This document shows, piece by piece, positions 1 to 7,822 of a DNA stretch of 64,000 bases. The first letter of the stretch is position 1; each line of letters starts with the position of its first letter. Made by a program: the position numbers and the translations under genes. The notes under the pieces were generated by a model, which had not been told where the DNA came from, ran no database searches, and was given only the letters and a program-made list of their open reading frames with translations. This DNA comes from Clostridium tetanomorphum (GTDB lineage: Bacteria; Bacillota; Clostridia; Clostridiales; Clostridiaceae), in the NCBI RefSeq assembly GCF_017873215.1, contig NZ_JAGGKA010000009.1:62001-126000 (forward strand). The letters run 5' to 3'.

Positions 1-356
1 TTTAAAGTTTTAAATTGTAATCCTAATTCAGTTTGCACTATGGTTCCTGCTGGAATATAAGTATCATCAATCCCCATAAAGGTTTCTTTTCCTAAGGCAT
101 AGGTTCCTGTTTTTCTAGAGATGCCGCTTTCCAAGGCTCTCATTTCTATTTCCTCACTATATCCATTTTTGATAGCACTTTTTATAAAAACTCTATTTAA
201 TATTTCATCTAGTTTAGTTTTAACCTGTGCTAATTCCTGACTTATAGGAGAAAAAACATCATAAAAAAAAGAACCTTGTGATTTATTTAAATCATTTGGA
301 ACCTTATTAAACATTCTATTTCTTATTTCTTCATCGGATTCTTTGTACAAATACAT
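1..356 (-). CDS. second baseplate J-like protein (partial, runs off the window)
   Basis: The first 118 residues are open to the window edge and align by eye with the N-terminus of the complete baseplate J protein at 4234-5418: both share the pattern NK(V/L)PNDL, GSFFYD, and IP-G-(T/I)-VQT-GLQ. Baseplate J (gpJ/XkdT type) proteins form the wedge of a contractile tail baseplate. ATG at 356 has a good AGGAGGTG ribosome site. It lies downstream of the fibre genes in the same direction, so the locus appears to carry two J genes. It may be a complete alternative gene or a remnant; the window cannot decide this. Homology is strong, completeness unknown. Confidence 0.8.
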   Translation of the reverse strand, partial: MYLYKESDEEIRNRMFNKVPNDLNKSQGSFFYDVFSPISQELAQVKTKLDEILNRVFIKSAIKNGYSEEIEMRALESGISRKTGTYALGKETFMGIDDTYIPAGTIVQTELGLQFKTL

Positions 357-372
357 TCACCTCCTAGTAGCA

Positions 373-402
373 ACAGTTCTAGCAATTATATGCTAGAGCT
401 GT
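373..402. repeat. hairpin before the second baseplate J gene
   Basis: ACAGTTCTAGCA (373-384) pairs with TGCTAGAGCTGT (391-402) across a 6-nt loop, with one G-U wobble. Read on the plus strand it is followed by GTTTTAAATTT, so it would terminate transcription running against the operon. On the minus strand it lies just 5' of the ribosome site of the second J gene. It may mark a cassette border or a processing site. Confidence 0.5.
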
Positions 403-450
403 TTTAAATTTATATATTTTGAAATATTTTTCTTATAAATGTATTAACCT

Positions 451-600
451 TTAAGCATCTATTGTACTCTTTAAGATATAATCCTCTATAGCTTTTCTAT
501 AATCTGTATTAGTTACATCATCAAGCACATAAGTTTTTTGTGTTTTTGGATTTAGCCCTCCATTAACTATCCTCTCTGCACATATCCTTACTATTACCAT
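451..600 (-). CDS. small XkdX/CD1375-like tail-region protein
   Basis: A 49-residue product starting MVIVRICAERIVNGGLNPK. Short proteins of this kind, with an N-G-G-NP-T core, are commonly found right after tail-fibre genes in clostridial and bacillar tail modules. The ATG at 600 is preceded by GGAAG at 5 nt; an in-frame ATG at 612 lacks a ribosome site. It sits between the 87-residue fibre-associated gene and the second J gene. Function is unknown. The family assignment is by position and pattern only. Confidence 0.55.
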   Translation of the reverse strand: MVIVRICAERIVNGGLNPKTQKTYVLDDVTNTDYRKAIEDYILKSTIDA

Positions 601-650
601 ATTAACTTCCATTATAAAATTATTATCTGCTTGTAAAAGCAGTTGATTTT

Positions 651-914
651 CTAGTTCTGCCCTTTCTCTTTTAACTTTTCTTCTTCTGTTTCTATATGCT
701 CTATAAGTTCAAATTCTAATTCACATGTATCAAAACTTTTTACTTTAATTGAATTAATTCCATTTTTAAGTTTATTAAATTCATCATTATATTTGCCAAC
801 AGGTAATTCTATACATATTAACTCTCCAATCTTCTCTTGCTCAATTTCACTTTCTCCCCACATCATTAAGGTTTTATTATTAGTTTTATCTACAATTAAT
901 CTTCTTCCTTGCAT
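651..914 (-). CDS. small tail-fibre-associated protein, unknown function
   Basis: An 87-residue acidic product beginning MQGRRLIVDKTNNKTLMMWG and ending in a Glu/Lys-rich tail. I do not recognise a family. The ATG at 914 has AGGAGG at 6 nt; a further upstream in-frame ATG (932) would overlap the fibre gene and has no ribosome site. Its place straight after the fibre gene matches the XkdW-type slot of PBSX-like tails or a fibre chaperone. That role is inferred from position. Confidence 0.6.
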   Translation of the reverse strand: MQGRRLIVDKTNNKTLMMWGESEIEQEKIGELICIELPVGKYNDEFNKLKNGINSIKVKSFDTCELEFELIEHIETEEEKLKEKGQN

Positions 915-924
915 ATTAATCCTC

Positions 925-1596
925 CTATTCATATGCTATAAATCTGTATTCGCCATACTTAGGTGAACTACTTCCACCATTATTAAAGTTATAGGAAACT
1001 GTGTTATTTGAATCTACTTTAATACCACTATTTTCTTCTAATCCTTTAATATATATACTTTCAAGCTTTGATCCAACCCAACCCCAGTGATTATTTAATA
1101 TTACAATTAAATAAGGCGTGAATTGCAAAGTAGCAATATTAACAATTTTATAAGTATTCCCTGGTATCATTCCAACATCACCAGTAGAGGTATAAGTCCT
1201 TTTTCCAATATTTATATTTAGAATTTTATTAATTAACCTCTCTAAATCTTCTGTGCCAATACTTTGTTGCCCTTTAGCACTTAGATTTTTTACCAAAACA
1301 TTTTTTAATGCCTGCGTTTTATTTTTTAGGGTAGCAAAAGTATCCGCGTAAGCTAACGGGTTGCCAATAACGTCTACCCAAAAGTTCTTACCATTACTGG
1401 CAAACTGAAAAGCCTCATCAGCTCTTTTTTTAGCAGCTTCAGCTGTAGTTTGTGCTGTGCCTACATTTGTTGATACCGTAGATATTTGTGAATTAAGATA
1501 TTTATCATTTTCAACTAATTTATCTAGCCTTTTATTAAATTCTTCTGCATGTCCTTTTGTATTGGTAGTAAATTTTTCTATACTTTCGTTAAACAT
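925..1596 (-). CDS. tail fibre / receptor-binding protein
   Basis: A 223-residue protein. The N-terminal about 70 residues form a heptad-patterned coiled coil (FNESIEKFTTNTKGHAEEF and following), typical of a trimeric fibre shaft. The middle carries a segment around ALKNVLVKNLSAKGQQSIG resembling repeats of phage tail-fibre proteins. The C-terminal about 80 residues are rich in Gly, Tyr, Trp and Asn with beta pattern, fitting a receptor-binding tip. It follows the 126-residue adaptor, so it is the likely specificity determinant of the particle. The ribosome site AGGAGGTG is strong. Exact receptor unknown. Confidence 0.7.
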   Translation of the reverse strand: MFNESIEKFTTNTKGHAEEFNKRLDKLVENDKYLNSQISTVSTNVGTAQTTAEAAKKRADEAFQFASNGKNFWVDVIGNPLAYADTFATLKNKTQALKNVLVKNLSAKGQQSIGTEDLERLINKILNINIGKRTYTSTGDVGMIPGNTYKIVNIATLQFTPYLIVILNNHWGWVGSKLESIYIKGLEENSGIKVDSNNTVSYNFNNGGSSSPKYGEYRFIAYE

Positions 1597-1607
1597 TTAT
1601 ACACCTC

Positions 1608-1988
1608 CTAAAATTCGTCATCAATTTCAAATATCATTTCCATGTCTGCATCTTTATATTTATTACCAAAAGTTTTTATAGCTACTATATCCCCATCTGT
1701 ATCAACTAATCCCATTTCATTTATATTTTTATCAGCGATTTCATTTTTAAGCAATTTACATGAATATCTACAAGTAGTAGATACAGGATAGTTATGTCTA
1801 TCTATAGGTTTTCTTAACAGTTCATGTTTTAAACTATTATCTAAACTATTTGGAGGTACAGCTTTACCATCTTTGCCAATACCTCCATCCCCGAAAACCA
1901 TATGAGTAATTTTAGATAAGACCTTATCGCCTGCTCTAGCCTTCACCATTTTTTCTCTTGCTTTATTTGTTGTTACTGCATTTGCCAT
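1608..1988 (-). CDS. tail fibre N-terminal/adaptor protein (phage tail-collar fibre type)
   Basis: A 126-residue protein with an N-terminus ANAVTTNKAREKMVKARAG followed by a segment around MVFGDGG typical of the N-terminal domain of contractile-tail fibre proteins that attach to the baseplate. In many phages this domain is fused to the fibre. Here it is a separate gene directly upstream of the 223-residue fibre, so it probably acts as the adaptor between baseplate and fibre. GGGAGG precedes the ATG, and its gene begins 1 nt after the preceding stop, suggesting translational coupling. Confidence 0.7.
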   Translation of the reverse strand: MANAVTTNKAREKMVKARAGDKVLSKITHMVFGDGGIGKDGKAVPPNSLDNSLKHELLRKPIDRHNYPVSTTCRYSCKLLKNEIADKNINEMGLVDTDGDIVAIKTFGNKYKDADMEMIFEIDDEF

Positions 1989-1989
1989 A

Positions 1990-2904
1990 TTATAATTCCT
2001 CCCTTTTTATTTCTGAATTTAGTATTTTCGTACCATCTAAATTGTACTTTCCGTTTAAAAACCATAAGTTTTTTTCTATTGTCAGTGTGTTCTTTGTAAA
2101 ACTTTCATTTTGTTTTATTTTAAAATTAATCTTACTTTTAACTACTGTATTATTAAAAGAGTTTGAAGAAAATTTATTAACTAAAAAAGAGCTTTTAAAA
2201 AGCTCCGTAGTGATTAAGTTTTCTTTAATAAAAAATCCTAATATTGATTTAAAATATTCTGATGTAATTATATTAAAGATATTATTTGCTTTTACGGTAA
2301 TAGGGTCTTTAGGATAGTTTTTATAACCATCTAAACTATATTGTCCATTTAATAACCAGCCACCATCTAAAAGTAATGGCACATTACCTCTAAAATTTAA
2401 AAATAATCTATTAACTACTTCACCTTCAAATTTCTCTTTATTTTTTAATAACATTACTGTAAATATAAAAAAATAAACTAAATGTGCCGGCTTAATTTCT
2501 TCTATTAATTTACTTAATCCTTTTGTATATGAATCAATATTACATCTTATAGCAAACATATATTTATTGAAATAATATATAATATCAGATCCATTATCTT
2601 TAGTGTAACTTTTTATTATTTCTCTAAGTTTATTCTTAGTAATCATATTGGTTGATGAAAATTTAGTTATAATTAATTCTCTTCGAAGTTCTAATGGCTT
2701 ATCTCTATTATTGATGCCACAAAATTTCTCCCAAAAATCAATTCCCCATGTACAAGTTTCAGGAAATAACTGTCTTTCTAAATCACTTGTATCTACATTT
2801 AATTTATCTAATTCACTTCCTATAATTTTAAGGTTATAATCAAAAGTTTTATCTTGTAAAATAAAAGATGGTATATAAGTAGTTAGATTATTATAGCTAC
2901 TCAT
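1990..2904 (-). CDS. baseplate/tail protein, XkdU (YmfQ, DUF2313) type with repeat tail
   Basis: Residues 1-150 match the XkdU/YmfQ pattern: YIPSFI, ERQLFPETCTWGIDFWEK, R-ELI-KF, and IEEIKPAHLVY. This family links the baseplate wedge to the fibre in PBSX-like tails. The C-terminal half is an extension that carries two copies of a W-LNG-Y-LDG motif (about residues 183-193 and 282-292) separated by a Phe/Asn-rich stretch. Such an extension is unusual for the family and may dock the fibre adaptor encoded next. AGGTGATAT precedes the ATG. Family call is firm for the N-terminal half. Confidence 0.75.
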   Translation of the reverse strand: MSSYNNLTTYIPSFILQDKTFDYNLKIIGSELDKLNVDTSDLERQLFPETCTWGIDFWEKFCGINNRDKPLELRRELIITKFSSTNMITKNKLREIIKSYTKDNGSDIIYYFNKYMFAIRCNIDSYTKGLSKLIEEIKPAHLVYFFIFTVMLLKNKEKFEGEVVNRLFLNFRGNVPLLLDGGWLLNGQYSLDGYKNYPKDPITVKANNIFNIITSEYFKSILGFFIKENLITTELFKSSFLVNKFSSNSFNNTVVKSKINFKIKQNESFTKNTLTIEKNLWFLNGKYNLDGTKILNSEIKREEL

Positions 2905-2911
2905 ATATCAC

Positions 2912-4240
2912 CTATATAATAACTTCAGCTTTAAAACCTTTAATTAATATAACCCCAGTATTACTAATCTTATTAATTAGAAAGCGAATATTGATTCCCC
3001 ATTTATCAGCAGTTTTCATATTGTTTGTAAAAATATATTCCTTACCACTTTTAACTGCATTGGTAGCTTCCTCCCATGTTGGAACTAAATCATATGCATT
3101 ATTAGTTACTTCCACTTTAATCTCATTTCCATCAATACCATTCCATTCCGGTGTAATTAATATACTTTTTCCTTGTCTATCTATATCAATTACTTTACTT
3201 AATTGTATCTGGATTGATTTTTCATTCTTAGTAAAAGTATATTGACGTATTACTATATTGCCTTTGTCATGCACTTTTATTGTTATTGTATGCTGTCCAT
3301 TTTCTAATTTGTAGAAAGTAGAATCTTGAACTGCTACTGTATATTCAATATTTTTTACTGCATCAAATTTACGAAGGATTAAATCATCTAATCGTTCTTC
3401 TACTGTAAAAGTATTAGCTTCTGGATTGTCACAGGTCATTGTATATTTAACCCCAAAGGAGCTATTTTTAAGCCCTATATCTTCATTCTTACCGCTAATT
3501 ACTGGTGCAATGTATATCTTATTAAATGCACACATTCTCGTAGCTTTGTTGCCTGCACTATCCTCTACTTCAATCTTTATTGTATGCTGTCCATCTGTAA
3601 GTGAATAGAATATTTTGTCAGGTATAGTACACTTATATTCTGTATTTTTATTAGCTGTAAATGTTTTTAAATTAATCCCATCTATCATTTCCATCACTGT
3701 AAAACTTGTATCATCTGTATCATTTATACTATATTTAATATCAAATGGAGAATATTTATTACCTATATTGCTATCTTTTCCACTTATAATAGGTGGCATA
3801 TTAACAGGCCCTTTCTTAACCCACCAGAAGCCAACTTTTGTGCCGTCATCTGGATATGTTCCATTTTCCGCTATAATAGTTTCTACATAAGTCCCTCTTT
3901 CTTTCCTAGAACTTCTGCGTGCCCTTTCACGATAAGCATTAATAGTTAAATTATTAAGTCTTGTATCTCCTAATATTCTTATAAAAATAATATATCTTTC
4001 ATTAAATTCATTAAAATATTGGGTATATACTCCTTGATCATTTTCTCCCTCTACAACAGAAATTGTTATAGGTGAAAGACCTTGAAAGTTGAATTTACCA
4101 TCTTGAAAATTATAACTAGCATATCCATTTGTAGAATATGAATCAGAAATATTTTGTACATCAAATATATCTCTTGTAATTGGTGGATACCACTCTCCAT
4201 AATACGTTTGAATTGTATATTTTTCGTATCTCATCAACAC
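2912..4240 (-). CDS. tail protein with two Ig-like repeats
   Basis: A 442-residue protein placed between baseplate J and the XkdU-type gene, where PBSX-like tails normally have nothing of this size. Residues about 149-242 and 246-340 are two copies of a roughly 93-residue beta-rich repeat (PPIISGK-NIG-K-S-F-(I/V)KY ... DGQHTIKIEVED / NGQHTITIKVHD), which looks like an Ig-like fold. Residues 1-145 and 345-442 are separate domains of unknown type. Ig-like domains on tail surfaces often give weak glycan binding. GTG at 4240 has GGGTGG at 6 nt; an ATG at 4234 overlaps the J stop as TGATG and is also possible. Confidence 0.6.
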   Translation of the reverse strand: MLMRYEKYTIQTYYGEWYPPITRDIFDVQNISDSYSTNGYASYNFQDGKFNFQGLSPITISVVEGENDQGVYTQYFNEFNERYIIFIRILGDTRLNNLTINAYRERARRSSRKERGTYVETIIAENGTYPDDGTKVGFWWVKKGPVNMPPIISGKDSNIGNKYSPFDIKYSINDTDDTSFTVMEMIDGINLKTFTANKNTEYKCTIPDKIFYSLTDGQHTIKIEVEDSAGNKATRMCAFNKIYIAPVISGKNEDIGLKNSSFGVKYTMTCDNPEANTFTVEERLDDLILRKFDAVKNIEYTVAVQDSTFYKLENGQHTITIKVHDKGNIVIRQYTFTKNEKSIQIQLSKVIDIDRQGKSILITPEWNGIDGNEIKVEVTNNAYDLVPTWEEATNAVKSGKEYIFTNNMKTADKWGINIRFLINKISNTGVILIKGFKAEVII

Positions 4241-5418
4241 TTTATACCACCCTCTTTCGGAGCATAAATTCCATGTTTAAGAATTACATTATCTAGACTA
4301 GCAAAGCTTTGTATAACTACTATTTTATTTAATGCACTTGGCACTGTAGCATTACTGTCTTCTCTATAATCTATATTTCCTAAAATAGGTTTACTCTCAT
4401 CATCCATAAATACATTTCTAATGTCTTCATTTAATAAAATATATGAATAATCTTTTACATATTTAGTGTTTGTTATAATTGATTCAATGTCTTTCAACTT
4501 TATTACAGTACCTGGTAAACATTCAACGAAATAATTATTAATGTTTTCTTCGATATTTTTCATAGCAATATCCATATTGTCACTAGTTAAATTAACTATG
4601 CTTATATTTGCAGCTCTTAATACGGAAGTAGCAATTGTTACACTAGCTCCTATTGGTGCCTTACCTTCTCCATCACCACTTTCAGCATCTATATATTTTT
4701 TTACTTTGTTAAGTAGAGAATTATCTATAGGTTCTCCATTTTTACCATATAGCACTACCCTTACAGCTCCTGGCCCATTCCAAAGAGGAATTACTTTAGC
4801 ATTTTTAACTCCTTCAATTTCTTTAGCCCAATTTATATAGTCCTGCTTATTTCCACAAGCTGGTGGGGATTGTGCTTTTTGGAGCAATCTATTACGTAAA
4901 CTTTCATCATCTTCTTTTTCACTGCCGCCTTCTACAGCAGTAGCATTATAAACCTTGCTTACCCCTAAAATTTGTACTGGTAATACTGTTATTGTATTTT
5001 CCGGTACTCTGTATAATTCTCCTTCTTCAACTGATTCTATATTGACAACTGCTGTTCTTTCACATATAGTTACATCATCTAAAGTACAATATTGTAAGCC
5101 ACTTACGGTTTGAACTAAAGTTCCTTTTGGAATTAAAGTTCCATCTATACCTTCAAATATAAATTTTGCACCTTTTGCCTTTTCACCTTTTTTTCTAAAT
5201 ACTCCATGTAAAGCTGCTAATTTTTCTAGAAATTCTCCATAGGAAGTCTGAGGAAAAGCCTTTTCTAAAATATCTTCAAGATTTCTTTTATTTTCTGCTA
5301 ATTCTATACTTACAGAAGAAAGATTGTCATAAAAAAAAGAACCTTCTCCTTTAAATAAATCATTAGGTAATTTATTTAACATACGTTCTAATATTATCTG
5401 TTCATTTTCACTATACAT
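4234..5418 (-). CDS. baseplate J-like protein (XkdT type)
   Basis: A 394-residue wedge protein of the contractile baseplate. Family hallmarks include NKLPNDL-KGEGSFFYD near the start, LIPKGTLVQT-SGLQY (about 115-130), VEGG-EKEDDESLRNRLL (about 180) and the PPACGNKQDY-WAKEI-GV-NAKVIPLW segment (about 205-240). It begins inside the end of the XkdS-like gene (8-nt overlap) and ends overlapping the next gene, so the baseplate genes are tightly coupled. A second J gene starts at the window's left edge. Confidence 0.9.
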   Translation of the reverse strand: MYSENEQIILERMLNKLPNDLFKGEGSFFYDNLSSVSIELAENKRNLEDILEKAFPQTSYGEFLEKLAALHGVFRKKGEKAKGAKFIFEGIDGTLIPKGTLVQTVSGLQYCTLDDVTICERTAVVNIESVEEGELYRVPENTITVLPVQILGVSKVYNATAVEGGSEKEDDESLRNRLLQKAQSPPACGNKQDYINWAKEIEGVKNAKVIPLWNGPGAVRVVLYGKNGEPIDNSLLNKVKKYIDAESGDGEGKAPIGASVTIATSVLRAANISIVNLTSDNMDIAMKNIEENINNYFVECLPGTVIKLKDIESIITNTKYVKDYSYILLNEDIRNVFMDDESKPILGNIDYREDSNATVPSALNKIVVIQSFASLDNVILKHGIYAPKEGGIKC

Positions 5419-5842
5419 TTATATTCACCTCTCCATATATAGTGTCTACTACACAATTAATGGTTACTTTAACACCATCAACTTCTACAAGTATATTATT
5501 AACAGCTATTATATATGGATTAACAATCAAGCATTCTTCCAGATATCTCTTACCTTCACTTTGTAGCACTTTTTTACTAAATGTTTGTCCTATCAAATTC
5601 TCAAATTCGTGCCCATAGTCCCAAGAATATGCCAAATATCTAAATCTAGGAGTATTCAAAGCTTTATAAATCCATACCTTTAATGCTTCTTTTCCTTCTA
5701 AAACTTTCATTTTACCATTTTCATATATAAATTTATTTTCTTCAAAATCCCAAGCATATTCCTTAAATAAAGGCAAAATATTTTCTTCAGAACTTTTTAT
5801 AATATTATCTATATCTAAATTTATTTCTGGTAATATACTCAT
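5411..5842 (-). CDS. baseplate protein, XkdS (DUF2634) type
   Basis: A 143-residue protein with the W-D-F-ENKFIYENGKMKVLEGKEA and ALNTPRFRYLAYSWDYG-EFE-L-GQ patterns that mark XkdS/DUF2634 baseplate proteins, which resemble gp25 wedge initiators. Order XkdQ-XkdR-XkdS-XkdT is the same as in PBSX-type tails. Start overlaps the preceding gene by 4 nt and its end overlaps baseplate J by 8 nt. Confidence 0.85.
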   Translation of the reverse strand: MSILPEINLDIDNIIKSSEENILPLFKEYAWDFEENKFIYENGKMKVLEGKEALKVWIYKALNTPRFRYLAYSWDYGHEFENLIGQTFSKKVLQSEGKRYLEECLIVNPYIIAVNNILVEVDGVKVTINCVVDTIYGEVNINV

Positions 5843-6204
5843 AGTGTCACCACCCTTGCAAGTATTATATAAATTTGTCTATCCTGTGTAGAGAGCATAG
5901 CTATTTTATCATCTTTTTTCAACCCATCTTTATATATTATTTCTCCATCTTTTATACCTACTTCACTTATAGAATGCTCTCCTGCTGTACCTTCTGCCCT
6001 AGAACGAGGAATTGTAATTTTTCTTTTATACTCATTTACTAAATAATCAGCCACAATAAAATTATTTTTAGTAAGCTGCAAATTTCCTACTTCTACTATT
6101 AAAGGATTACTAGATATAACTTTACCAATTTCAATAGAAGGAGGGTTATAAGCCGCTCCTTTCTCTTTCATAATATTTACTAATTCAACAAATGGATCCT
6201 GCAT
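5839..6204 (-). CDS. baseplate protein, XkdR (DUF2577) type
   Basis: A 121-residue protein, DPFVELVNIMKEKGAAYNPP at the start, followed by a small beta-barrel-like region (IGKVISSNPLIVEVGNLQL) as in the DUF2577/XkdR family of baseplate-spike proteins. It sits between the hub (XkdQ type) and XkdS, as in PBSX. AAAGGAGGGA lies at good distance from the ATG at 6204. A piercing-tip or hub-cap role is known for related proteins; here it is inferred. Confidence 0.8.
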   Translation of the reverse strand: MQDPFVELVNIMKEKGAAYNPPSIEIGKVISSNPLIVEVGNLQLTKNNFIVADYLVNEYKRKITIPRSRAEGTAGEHSISEVGIKDGEIIYKDGLKKDDKIAMLSTQDRQIYIILARVVTL

Positions 6205-6207
6205 AGC

Positions 6208-7203
6208 CTATCCCTCCTTTATATCCATTTTATTTTCATAATTCAATGTAAGATTCATTGTATATTTTCCCGTAGCAACTTCCCAAGTATGAGTATCGCC
6301 ATCTATATAAAGAATATTGGTTTGTAAATTATCTAAATAAAATATTTTAGTATTTACTGCATATCCTGTTCTACAACTCCAATTGCCTATGGATTCAATA
6401 CTTATATCTCTATCTATTCCATGAAGCATAGTTTTAGCCATAGCGTATGGACTTTTTCCATCTTCCTTTTGGCAAGTTTTTTGCAATATTCCATAATAAG
6501 AAAATAACTTTGGATCTTCAACTTTACCTATAAATTTTCCATTATCATCATATATCATTACTCTATTTACCATATTAGACATAGTATCTTTATATTCAAG
6601 TCCTAAAACTGTATTTGTTTCACTATCAGTTCTAGTACTCTTTATTACAAAGTCAGTTACAACTGCTCCTTTTTCTATTACACTTATTTTTGTATCATCT
6701 GCAACAAGTATATATTTCTTGCCATTTTGTTTATATATTTCAGTATATATTTGCATAATGGCTTCATAGGCACTTTGATCTGATATAAGTCTTGTTATTG
6801 GAATATTTATATTAGGTATTCTATTAAATTTAATCCCTAAATCCTTTATTATTTTTTCTACAGCCTTAGATGCTGGCATTTTACTAAAATTATAAGTAAC
6901 TGTATTTTGAAGTAAATAAATAAGATAATCAAAAGCTGTAAATTGTATTTCTTGGCTAGAAGAACTTAAACTTCTATCAAAAACTATACCTGAAAATATT
7001 TTTTCTCCATTTAAAATTACCCAAACCTTTGTTCCTGGATTAATTTGAGTTTTCTCATGATTTCTATCAAATATACTATAAAATAAACTAACATCTAATC
7101 TTCTAGAACATTGCTCTTTATCTCCTGATATTGAAACTGATTTACAAAATGGTGTTATATCTGTAATGTACTTTTTATTGTACTCTGCATAAATTTTAAT
7201 CAT
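6208..7203 (-). CDS. baseplate hub protein, XkdQ / late-control-D type
   Basis: A 331-residue protein matching the XkdQ family: an N-terminal segment with D-T-SG-K-QCSRRLDV, a G-KVWV-LNGEKIFSGIVFDRS motif near residues 60-80, and a central LysM-like/hub stretch (ASKAVEKIIKDLGIKF). This is the gp27/gpD-like hub on which the baseplate assembles. Its ATG overlaps the stop of the LysM gene by 4 nt. Confidence 0.85.
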   Translation of the reverse strand: MIKIYAEYNKKYITDITPFCKSVSISGDKEQCSRRLDVSLFYSIFDRNHEKTQINPGTKVWVILNGEKIFSGIVFDRSLSSSSQEIQFTAFDYLIYLLQNTVTYNFSKMPASKAVEKIIKDLGIKFNRIPNINIPITRLISDQSAYEAIMQIYTEIYKQNGKKYILVADDTKISVIEKGAVVTDFVIKSTRTDSETNTVLGLEYKDTMSNMVNRVMIYDDNGKFIGKVEDPKLFSYYGILQKTCQKEDGKSPYAMAKTMLHGIDRDISIESIGNWSCRTGYAVNTKIFYLDNLQTNILYIDGDTHTWEVATGKYTMNLTLNYENKMDIKEG

Positions 7204-7808
7204 AAGTAAAGAACCGTCCCTATTTTCATAGTTTTAGGATTTTTAATGCCATTTTTTTTGGCTAAGTAATCAGCTTTATTACCATTTCCATAAAAGGATT
7301 TTGCAATCTTCCATAGATTATCTCCTGGTTTTACCACATACACTTTTGGGGTATATTTATTAACAAGCCTTTTATTTGCATTAGTTATTCCCCCATTTAC
7401 AGCTTTTACCAAAGGATTTATTCTTTTAAACTCTTTAAACTCAATGGTAAAATATACATCTCCAGTACCATCCTTTTCACCATATGTGAAATTTTCAATA
7501 TAAAATATTTTATTTATATCTGTATCAGTTATAATAAATCTTACCTGGCCTTTTTCCATAATTTCCTTTATAAGAGCTATACATTCATATGGTTTAGGGA
7601 AAGTATGATATTGGCAAAAATCATAATCTTGATTGGGTAAAAAACTTCTTAAAGTAATTGTTTCAAGTCTTGCTTTCCCTAGAAGATTTATTTCTCCAAT
7701 ATCTTCCACAACAACTGTAGTATTAGAATTTCCAGTTGATATTTCAAAACTTTCAGGTGGTACTGGAAATTGAAAACTAATATTATTTTGTTTTATCCAA
7801 AATTCCAT
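7200..7808 (-). CDS. LysM tail protein, XkdP type
   Basis: A 202-residue protein. Residues 1-150 have the pattern of the contractile-tail base protein (FWIKQNNISFQFPVPPESFE and the LRSFLPNQDYDFC region). The C-terminus (about 157-202) is one LysM module: YVVKPGDNLWKIAKSFYGNG then N-K-MKIGTVLYL. These proteins connect the tube or tape measure to the baseplate and may touch peptidoglycan. AGGAGG precedes ATG 7808. Confidence 0.88.
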   Translation of the reverse strand: MEFWIKQNNISFQFPVPPESFEISTGNSNTTVVVEDIGEINLLGKARLETITLRSFLPNQDYDFCQYHTFPKPYECIALIKEIMEKGQVRFIITDTDINKIFYIENFTYGEKDGTGDVYFTIEFKEFKRINPLVKAVNGGITNANKRLVNKYTPKVYVVKPGDNLWKIAKSFYGNGNKADYLAKKNGIKNPKTMKIGTVLYL

Positions 7809-7822
7809 GTATATACCTCCTG

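Noticed and set aside
1958-2317. Long plus-strand ORFs across the tail and AgcS/glutaminase genes
   Set aside because: They are hydrophobic shadow frames of real minus-strand genes, without ribosome sites or recognisable domains.
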